Assembly (NCBI RefSeq): GCF_024139115.2
Contig: NC_085141.1
Coordinates: 38,508,120 to 38,572,119, forward strand
DNA from: Armigeres subalbatus
Lineage: Eukaryota > Arthropoda > Insecta > Diptera > Culicidae
Direction of reading: 5' to 3'
DNA: 64,000 nt
Part shown: positions 56,835 to 64,000 of the stretch, in pieces
How the letters are laid out: each line of letters opens with the position of its first letter
Numbering within the stretch: the stretch's first letter is position 1
Made by a program: the position numbers and the translations under genes
Notes under the pieces: generated by a model
Seen by the model: the letters and a program-made list of their open reading frames with translations, nothing else
Databases searched by the model: none
What the model was told of the DNA's origin: nothing

Positions 56835-56998
56835 GGGGTCGTACACTAATTACGTAAGCACTTATGGGGGGAGGAGGTCTGCCTATTTCTTACGCTCCAT
56901 ATAAATAAAAAATGATTTGTATGGGAAAAATCTTACATGGGGGGAGGGGTGGTTGAAAACCCCAGAAAAAATGCTTACGTAATTAGTGTACGGCCCCC
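56835..56998. mobile_element. MITE, GGGGTCGTACACTAATTACG ends
   Basis: Inverted ends GGGGTCGTACACTAATTACG and CGTAATTAGTGTACGGCCCC, extending to TAAGCA/TGCTTA. The interior has two G-rich blocks. 164 bp. Confidence 0.85.
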
Positions 56999-57069
56999 AA
57001 GCAGCAATGAGAAACAGCAACTGTGATGTGACTCACTAAATCACTGAATAATGCATCACGCGTCGTATG

Positions 57070-57505
57070 CAGTGGTGGAAATCTGTGAACCTTGCTCACA
57101 AAACGAGAAGTAGGCAATGCAAAATACTCGCGAACACTTGTTTTGCCTTTTTCTTGCCTACCTACGCGAGTCATTCGGGTTAATTTGCAAAATGTCATAA
57201 AACAACTTCGGAACATGTTTATCGCGGATGTTCGAGGTGTTCGAGCAAGAACACCTTTGTTTATAGTTATTGTGTTTATCACAAGTGAAATTTATCCATT
57301 GTATTCGAAATAACCACAAATACTCGCAACCGTGATTTTTACTCCCGAACAAAACACTGTCTTGCTTTTTTAATTTGCTCTGCCCGTACTCGCGAACAAA
57401 GCAAGCACCAGAAAAATGCAGGCAGCAGGTTCGCGCGAGTGTGGCATTTTTTGTAGGCCCAATTACACTCTTTTCTTACTCGTGAAGCGAGTATTTCCAC
57501 CACTG
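57070..57505. mobile_element. hAT MITE with perfect 8-bp duplication
   Basis: Ends CAGTGGTGGAAAT and ATTTCCACCACTG are flanked by GTCGTATG at 57062-57069 and 57506-57513. Inverted similarity continues further in (GCGAGTA/TACTCGCG-type phrases and GTAGGC). 436 bp without transposase. Duplication length and CAGTGG ends place it in hAT. Confidence 0.92.
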
Positions 57506-57570
57506 GTCGTATGTAGAACATCTTTGTAACACAAAAAGCGCAAGAGGTTGAGTCTATTTGTAACATCTTA

Positions 57571-57736
57571 GGGAAGATCAATTAATTACGTAACGCAAAA
57601 ATTGGCCATTTTCAACCCCCGTCCCCCCCATATGTCACACTTTTTGTATGAATCATTTAAAGTTTTTGTATGGATTGTCACACTTCGGGCAACCCCCCTC
57701 TCCCCTCTTAGCGTTACGTAATTTATGGACTTTTTC
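57571..57736. mobile_element. MITE family M2, copy 2
   Basis: GGGAAGATCAATTAATTACG on the left and GCGTTACGTAATTTATGGAC on the right, with GTCACACTTTTTGTATGAA inside, as in the copy at 2686-2848. The right terminus is more diverged and a TA flank is clear only on the left. Confidence 0.65.
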
Positions 57737-58440
57737 AACTAGGAATCGGACCACGGACCTTCAGATTTGGAACCTTTCAGTCTAATCATCACATCACTAA
57801 CTTTATTTGGAGTTTCTGACTTGTAGGCACCATAAAAACAAGTTATTTGTAACTTTATTGTACTTCTAAGAAAACATACGGGACGGATAAAAATAAAAGT
57901 AAGCTGAGCACAAAGTGTTCTGCAACATATCAGAAACATTGGCATTGTGACAACAGTAGTGTACCGGAATGCTATTTTATTTGTGCAACGAATCTGTTTT
58001 GCTTCTGCTATGCCACATATTGAAATCATCCAAGAAGTCATTTGAGAGGCAAATTGCAACATTAGTGGAAAGAAAATGAAACAATGTGTTTTTCTGAAAC
58101 TGGAAAGTGACTTTAATGAGACTTGATGTATTTCCAGAATCTTCAATGCAATTTATTAGGAACAAGCAGCTATTTGAAAGATGTTGCACGTGCTGCTTGG
58201 GCCACGAATCCCATTCATGCATTCCGAACACGGATATTAGAATGATGAACAGGTCCATACTTTTGATTCACCGTTTCATTTCCTCTGGATATAAAAAAAC
58301 ATGTTTCGAGCTTGCCCGTCATTTCTGTTCAAGGGTCCGCGATAAGTGGTCACGGAGAGCGGTCAGAACGTCGTCGGCGGTCAGCGTGCGTCGGGCTATT
58401 GAGTGGTTCATTTTCATTTATTTAGCTTACATCTAAACAG
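57737..58440. other. Intergenic, no gene assigned
   Basis: Overlapping minus frames (57739-58146 and 57977-58258) are hydrophobic, but I recognise no family. A plus frame also overlaps. No call. Confidence 0.4.
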
Positions 58441-59290
58441 ATAACACTGAAACAACAATTTGACACCACAATACACGGTTCGAGGCTGCATCTCTCCATC
58501 ATCGAATGTCGTTCCTAAGTTCCCAAGTCGTTCCGTACCTGGTCTGCCCACCTCGCTCGCTGAGCTCTATCTTTGCAGGGTTGTTGTCCGGCATTCTTGC
58601 AACATGCCCTACCCATCGTATCCGTTTTAGCTACCTTCTGGATGCTGGGTTCGCCGTAGAGCTGGGCGAGCTAGTGGTTCATTCTTCGCCGTCACACACC
58701 GTTAAAGATGGTTCTAAGCACCCCTCTCTCGAATACTTCGAGTGCTTGCAAGTTCTCCTCGAGATTTTTCCGGAGTATCATGTCCGTTGAGGACTTCCGG
58801 TCTTAGAGGCGTCCACAAATTACTTAATGCTTAGAGGGGGGCAAATTGTGACGATCCATACAAAATTTATAGATGTTTCATATAAAAAAAGTGTCACATA
58901 GGGAGGATGATACGCCACAGATGATACGCCTTCGTATTTCACGACTAACATTATTATTTGCCGTTAGCAAGGATCCAAGGTAGAGGAATTCATCGAGTAC
59001 CTCGACGTGTCCCCGTCTATTGTATTAACACTGCTTCCCAGGCCTGCCGCGCTCAGTTCCACCCACAAGCATGTACTTTGTCTTCGACGCATTCAGCACC
59101 AGTCCAAATTTTGTTGCTTCACGATTCAGGCGGGTGAACAGTTCTGCCACCTTTGCAAATGTTCAGCCGACAATGTCCATGCCCTTCACGAAACAAATAA
59201 ATTGACTAAATTTGTGGATAATCGTACCTCGGCTGTTACATCCGGGTCTTCGCATGACAGCTTCTAGCGTAATGTTGGATGGCATCCTTA
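58441..59290 (-). pseudogene. Non-LTR retrotransposon relic, RT and C-terminal region
   Basis: Minus translation at about 59280-59010 gives LEAVMRRPGCNSRGTIIHKF, SQFICFVKGMDIVG, FTRLNREATKFGLVLNASKT and KYMLVGGTERG. This is the RT palm of an arthropod non-LTR element. The catalytic box reads FVKG instead of [FY]ADD, and a stop follows. Near 58615-58585, IRWVGHVARMPDNNPAKI marks the conserved C-terminal region. A stretch of MITE-like sequence (CCACAAATTACTTAATGC, about 58810-58915) lies between. Dead copy. Confidence 0.8.
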
Positions 59291-59698
59291 ACTTCCCTCA
59301 AGTTGGGGGCTGGTTGGCTTCTTTCGTCCGCTGAACTGACGTAGTCATCTGTTCCACTGCCTTGACTTTCACTGCATGTACTCTCAGTGCCATTTAAATG
59401 TTCCGCGTAGTGCTGCTTCTACCTGGAGGCAGCGAAATCAATTAGCCGTAGGCAGTACTGGAAAAGGTCGTGATCAAGCGACCAAATGAAAAATCGTGGG
59501 TTCTTTGATCATTTTCGCATGAAAGGCAGTCATGAAAGGATGTCGAGCTGTATTTTAAAATTGAAATTTCTAAATTATTTTAATAAATATATGCGAAGAA
59601 TAGTGTCTAGTCGATAAATTAATACTTTTCTTTAATTCGCCGAGTTGAAAGTGGTAATAAACACAAAAATAAAGTAGAGTGTGCAATTTCATGCCCTG
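59291..59698. other. Degraded interior of the non-LTR relic
   Basis: The space between the RT and endonuclease remnants, less than half of what an intact ORF2 needs there. No recognisable protein motif, so the middle of ORF2 is deleted or decayed. Confidence 0.4.
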
Positions 59699-60400
59699 TC
59701 ATGGAATAAATATTTTTTGAGATTTTTGTAGCATTCCATTCATTCTTCGCGTTCCAATAGATATTGAAAGGGGCAGATATGTAAACATCGCGTGACATCT
59801 CACATTGAAAATGATAAATTGCAGTACTAGTTGTAGGCCGTTTTCGTTCGACAGCCGGTGGGCGCTGAACTTCCCAATAATTGGTCTAAACTCCTCCTCT
59901 TGGCCAACCTGAGTGTTCAAATCTCCTATGATGATATTGACGTCGTGGCTTGAGCAGCTGTCGTACTCACGTTTCAGCTGCGCGTAGAATGCGTCCTTAT
60001 CATCATCAGTGCTTCCGGAGTGTGGGCTATGGACGTTGATTATGCTGAAGTTGAAGAACCGGCCTTCGATTCTCAACCTGCACATTCTCTCATTGATCGG
60101 CCATAAGCCGATCACGCGCCTTTGCATATCGCCCTTCAGTATGAACGCTGTTCCCAGCTCGTGTGTATTGCCGCAGCTCTGGTAGATGGTATGATTACCT
60201 CTACACGTTCGCACCATTTATTCCTTCCAACAAACCGCCTGCAGCGCTACGATGCCGAATCTACGGTCCTTGACCACACTTGTCACTTTTCGTCGCAGTG
60301 GTCTTCGCCGATAGTTCCGGTCCGTACTCTCTTGTTGATTGTTAAAGGCTGTCTTGCAGGGCCTGATACCAAACCCCCAAAATTTCCAGAGGACCATTCC
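59699..60400 (-). pseudogene. Non-LTR retrotransposon endonuclease domain relic
   Basis: Minus frame 60217-59699 encodes an apurinic-like endonuclease (EEP) domain: TCRGNHTIYQSCGNTHELGT, PINERMCRLRIEGRFFNFSI, INVHSPHSGSTDDDKDAFY, VNIIIGDLNTQVGQEEEF and IIGKFSAHRLSNENGLQL. The GDLN box matches the family's GDxN. Just upstream, GIVALQAVCWKE corresponds to the first catalytic region but ends in a stop before this frame, and the usual ALQEVRW Glu is replaced. After ENGLQL the frame loses similarity. The same element continues as the RT relic at 58441-59290. Confidence 0.85.
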
Positions 60401-61194
60401 TTCTTATTTCCGGTGGACCATGGTACACAGTTTCACTTAGAGTCTCTTGCAGGCTCTCGGACAATGATCAGCCACTCCAAACTTGGAGAACAGACGCTCA
60501 GTAAGATTTGCATTTCCGGAAAGGACCAAACCCTCCCTTCCCTGTCAGCATACGTCCATAGTTCCCACCGGGGTTGGTTGTTCGATCTTCCCTAAGGTTG
60601 CTCGTATCCCGAGCAGCGCTACGAAGAGGTAATTATAGTAGTTGCTGCGTAAAAGGCTAAGGACCGCGAGATGGGTCATTCCATCAGGTACACGAAGTAC
60701 CAATGGTACTTCTTACCCAGCATTTTCCGTGACAGCATTCTTATAAACTCTTTATAGGGCTGTTATGCGGGTGCACTCAATATCCCGAGTAACACAATTT
60801 TGACCGATTTGGTTGCAGCTACTCATATATGACTTTATTTGGTCGTATATACGTCATAGTAACTCGTGTATGACAAGTATGCTGCTTGGGATGAGACGCA
60901 CATGACTTTATATTTTTTTCACTCATGGACATACAAAATTGCAATTTTATTATGATGTATGGAAGTTCATTTTAAATGAAGATTATTCACTGGGTGAAGG
61001 AATGAAAAGTCAAATGGGACTGTTATGCGAGTGAGGGCAGCATGTATCCCTTTCATATTTTAGGCATATTCATATATCATATGAGGTTCGCTTATTTTCA
61101 TTTATAGCAAAAAAGGGGGTACATCAATTAATGGAATAGTTCGATGAGGTTCCTCTCAATAACAAGATTAATAACGGCTGTTCAATAGTGTGCG
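60401..61194. other. Spacer between opposed non-LTR relics
   Basis: 60400-60600 may be decayed upstream ORF2 sequence of the minus-strand relic. The rest is AT-rich with no motif. Confidence 0.35.
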
Positions 61195-61965
61195 TTGTAT
61201 TCTGCATGGTCATGTGTTGTATCGCTTGGACGAGAACAGCTTTCACAGACTGATCAAAGCAAAGGTGTGCAAAATTGTGTGAAGATTGCGGGCGCACACT
61301 CGCGTTCGTTCGAATACCGCCGGAAACTACGACGGGGTGATGGACTTCCGTGCCTGTTGTTCAATATTGCGTTAGAAGGCGTCATGCAGAGAGCCGAGTG
61401 TAACAGCCGGAGAACGATTTTCAATAGATCCAGTCAATTTATTTGTTTCGCATAGGACATGCACTTTGGTCGGCCGAACATTTAAAAATATATTAAAACT
61501 ATAAACGAGCCTGAAACATGTGGCAACGTGCGTCGGAGTCGGAAACAAAGTACACGCTTGTGCGCGGAACCGAGTGTTACAGGAAGCAGTGTTACGATGG
61601 ACGAAAATACCATCGAGATGGTCGAGGAATTCGTCTACGACTGATAATAAATATTAATCGTGAGATACGTGTGCAAGAGAACGGCGTGTAGCGGCGAAGT
61701 ATGAACCACGAGCACGCCCAACTCAACGACGAACCCAGTATCCAGAATGTAACTAAAGCTGTAAGGATACGATGGGCAGGGAATTTTTCAAGAATGCCGG
61801 ACAGAATTCGGCGTTCGTTTGTTGGCAGGTACAAGTAGGCGTGGAGCGTAGCGTGCGAACTAGGCTGAAAGGGTACAGAACGACTTGGCGAGCGTGGGGA
61901 GCACCCGAGGATGGAAAGATGTTGCATCGAACCGTGTATTTTATTTGTTTACCGTGGGGCATCGA
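61195..61965 (+). pseudogene. Non-LTR retrotransposon relic, RT and C-terminal region
   Basis: Plus translation gives RRGDGLPCLLFNIALEGVMQ, CNSRRTIFNRSSQFICFA with a stop at the catalytic box, and then, with gaps and shifts, SETKYTLVRGTECYR, MDENTIEMVEEFVY and, near 61760, VRIRWAGNFSRMPDRI. The order and phrases match the minus-strand relic at 58441-59290, so both derive from related elements in opposite orientation. Internal deletion after the RT box. Non-functional. Confidence 0.8.
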
Positions 61966-62460
61966 CATCCGTACACTTTAGTACCTTAGTATATGAAAAA
62001 GTCTCTAGAGAATAGGAATCGAATGCAAATGAAAAGTTTGTTATTGATATAGGAGCGTTAGGGCTTTGAAGTGTTTTACATTTGCACATTAAAAACTACG
62101 AAAAACATAATAAAATAATGAATTGAGTCAACTACTCCTGAATCGAAATCCAAAGGATCAAAATCCAGCTATTTTTTCAACTAAATATTTAAATTGAAGC
62201 ATTTTGATTCACTAAACTATCACTGTAAATAGTTCAATACGCACCTTGAGAAGCGACCCCTTCGATTTGTATTCCGCTTAATTTATGTTGTGATTTGCAA
62301 TTAGTGAAACACAGTGACTTTTGCAATTATAAAATTCTACCCCCAAAAAATAGCGGCAGAAGCCCCGCATTTGGTGGATGGTGATTTGTTTTGTGATTTT
62401 TGTTGTTTTAATTTCAAAGCCTACTTTCCATCTAAATGGTTTACTGCTTACTGTCAAATA
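61966..62460. other. Intergenic, no gene seen
   Basis: AT-rich, with no frame or repeat boundary recognised. Confidence 0.5.
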
Positions 62461-62531
62461 ACAGGTGGCAACTAAAAAAAATGGAATGAAAAGAAGTACA
62501 GTTCAATCTGATACATGTTATTCAAAGAGTT

Positions 62532-62786
62532 CTCGCGTGATTTTTGAAAACGTCGTAAGTCCAAAAGAGAGGCTCTCTTTGTTTACTTTCTCTTTCGATT
62601 ATTACAAAGCCATACTAACATTTACATTGGATTTTCCAGCACCGATCTGAAGAAAATAGCTTTGTCTAGTGTGCTGAGGTGAAAATATTGCAACAAATTT
62701 TAAACTAGCCTAGATATTAGCAAAAGAGAGCGTAATGAAAGAGAGTCTCTCATTTGGACTTACGACGTTTTCAAAAATCACGCGAG
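62532..62786. mobile_element. MITE, CTCGCGTGATTTTTG ends
   Basis: Inverted arms: CTCGCGTGATTTTTGAAAAC and GTCGTAAGTCCAAA pair with TTTGGACTTACGAC and GTTTTCAAAAATCACGCGAG. AGTT flanks at 62528-62531 and 62787-62790. 255 bp. Confidence 0.88.
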
Positions 62787-62803
62787 AGTTGTCCTTAGTC
62801 TTA

Positions 62804-62983
62804 TGCTACGTTTAGACAAGGCAAGTGAATTGAGCAATTCGCTTGAATCGAACGCGAACTGAACATGTAAACACCTTAATTCAATTCACTTGAACGAAAA
62901 GAAAATTGAACATGTTCAACTTTTGGCAAGTCAATTGAATTCAACTGAGTTGTTCAATTCACTTGCCCTGTCAAAACGTAGCA
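62804..62983. mobile_element. MITE, TGCTACGTTTAGACA ends, 9-bp duplication
   Basis: Inverted ends TGCTACGTTTAGACAAGGCA and TGCCCTGTCAAAACGTAGCA, continuing into AGTGAATTGA/TCAATTCACT. TTAGTCTTA flanks both sides (62795-62803 and 62984-62992). A 9-bp duplication suggests a Mutator-like source, though 8-bp hAT cannot be excluded. 180 bp. Confidence 0.88.
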
Positions 62984-63324
62984 TTAGTCTTAAACTTAGA
63001 CTAATGAATATTAGCATATGGTCCGTGGTTCGCTGTGCGGCGCAGCTTAGTCTTGCTGGTATGGCATGACCGCTGTACGGATCTGCCACATCGATTTTCG
63101 GAATGCTGCTTCGTGTCTTTGGCCATACAACCATCTTTGTATAGAATGGAGCTGAGTAGACCAAATAGTGCTATATGACAGTTTTTGGAACATTTTCACG
63201 CATGTTCACATGTTCGACTGTGTACTTTTCCCATGATCTTTGAAAAATTTACAATGCACGCCGCAGTATTTCTTGTTTCTATGGTATGTTGTGAGCAATA
63301 TTGGAGTGAAAGTGTGAGTGTGAC

Positions 63325-63579
63325 AACACAGAAAAAAATAATGAAAACTAATCGGCGCGTAAAAAATACAGGCGCGGAAAATTACACTATTCTGAGCATA
63401 CATGAATCTTTTCCATAAATTTCGCCCTAAATGTATGCAATTTGTATAGCATTATGCCAGTTAGTCGACTAAATAGTGACATAATGCAATACAAATTGCA
63501 TACATTCAAGCGAAAATAATAATTCCCTTTATGTGCATTACTTTCGTGTAAATTTCAACAACTTTTTCTATCTGTGAAT
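63325..63579. mobile_element. MITE family M3, copy 2
   Basis: AACACAGAAAAAAATAATGA and CTTTTTCTATCTGTGAATT ends, with CGGCGCGTAAAA and TTTATGTGCATTA inside as in 5834-6053. An internal hairpin at 63431-63510 (AATGTATGCAATTTGTAT with its complement) is not present in copy 1. Confidence 0.7.
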
Positions 63580-63689
63580 TGTATAAGGATTCATTCTAAG
63601 AATTCATTCACATCAAGTCATATTTCTGTGAAAGCCTTATTTTTCTGAAAGAAAAGTATTGAAAAAGTATTTTTTAGTTGCCACCCGTT

Positions 63690-64000
63690 CTATGAACAGG
63701 ATAAGATAAATTATTTCTGTTTTTTCCTCACGGTATTTATTTCTAAAACCATGAGGGAGTTACAATGTTTTTAACTTAAACTTAACTTAATTATTGTTAA
63801 GGGTACAAGTAACTAATCGGGCGATAATAGATTCCACCGTTATAGTTTGGTTGTTAAGATTGAAAAATTAAAAAAAAGAGTTCAGTTTGAGGATCGAACT
63901 CAAGTCCACTGAGTGAGAGCCCAACGAGCTGCTTCTTGACCGTTCTTGCTTCTTGGGTACGGAACAATCGAAGTGTAACTGGTTATACATTTATCGACTA
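63690..64000. other. Intergenic; possible tRNA-like SINE head on minus
   Basis: No gene. On minus, GAGTTCGATCCTC (box B-like) near 63900 follows GGGCTCTCACTCAGTGG. This could be part of another tRNA-derived SINE, but no cloverleaf was confirmed. Confidence 0.3.

Larger units (their letters stand above)
62461..63689. mobile_element. Composite element with GGTGGCAACTAAAAA ends
   Basis: ACAGGTGGCAACTAAAAA at the left and TTTTTAGTTGCCACCCGT at the right are inverted with one mismatch. Three MITEs lie between them. No target duplication was found, so this could be a real outer element or a coincidental pair of solo ends. Confidence 0.45.

Noticed and set aside
57739..58258. Chemoreceptor-like pseudogene on minus
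   Set aside because: Hydrophobic stretches were suggestive, but no family signature or consistent frame could be followed.

Overview
The window is eukaryotic, AT-rich and packed with transposable elements. It most resembles non-coding genomic DNA of an Aedes mosquito. The main reason is five copies of a tRNA-derived SINE that I recognise as Feilai, a family described from Aedes aegypti, plus a diverged relative. Mosquito-typical BEL/Pao, Ty3, ITmD37E and non-LTR fragments and many MITEs agree with this. I found no intact host protein-coding gene and no convincing functional tRNA or rRNA gene. Nearly all open frames are repeat artefacts or shadows.

Layout. 1-13 kb: a degenerate GGCCGAA array that switches strand, two non-Feilai tRNA SINEs, several MITEs, a ~150-bp satellite, two Feilai copies sharing an upstream flank, and a GC-rich island at 12.5-13.3 kb that is the best candidate for host sequence. 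14.4-19.1 kb: two copies (A, B) of an unclassified retroposon with a (CATGCT)n tail, 23-25-bp target duplications and tandem hairpin modules at its 5' side. 19.4-28.2 kb: a nest. A decayed minus-strand BEL/Pao pol is truncated at one end by a 1.5-kb 23-bp minisatellite and split by a young plus-strand Ty3 retrotransposon (21275-27050). The Ty3 element sits in the BEL reverse-transcriptase active-site box and has a 5-bp TAAAT duplication.

30.9-34 kb: a nearly pure heptanucleotide array, and a 9-bp array interrupted by a TA-flanked MITE. 36.3-46.7 kb: an apparent third copy (C) of the CATGCT-tail retroposon, enlarged by nested insertions. These include a 3.1-kb inverted-repeat element with GCC-rich ends, which itself holds a hAT MITE. 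48.8-57.7 kb: more MITEs, a three-level nest ending in a deleted ITmD37E mariner (51938-54170), a MITE inside a MITE (54429-54784), a degenerate satellite and a hAT MITE with a perfect 8-bp duplication. 58.4-62 kb: two oppositely oriented decayed non-LTR fragments. 62.4-63.7 kb: a composite of nested MITEs.

The genes do not work together as a pathway; the unit of organisation is nested insertion. The most notable signals are three. First, base-paired positions covary in the palindromes of the hairpin modules. Second, the Ty3 element has nearly identical LTRs but seven frameshifts, all single-base losses in short homopolymer runs, which suggests assembly error rather than decay. Third, the Ty3 insertion lies exactly within the BEL YxDD codons.
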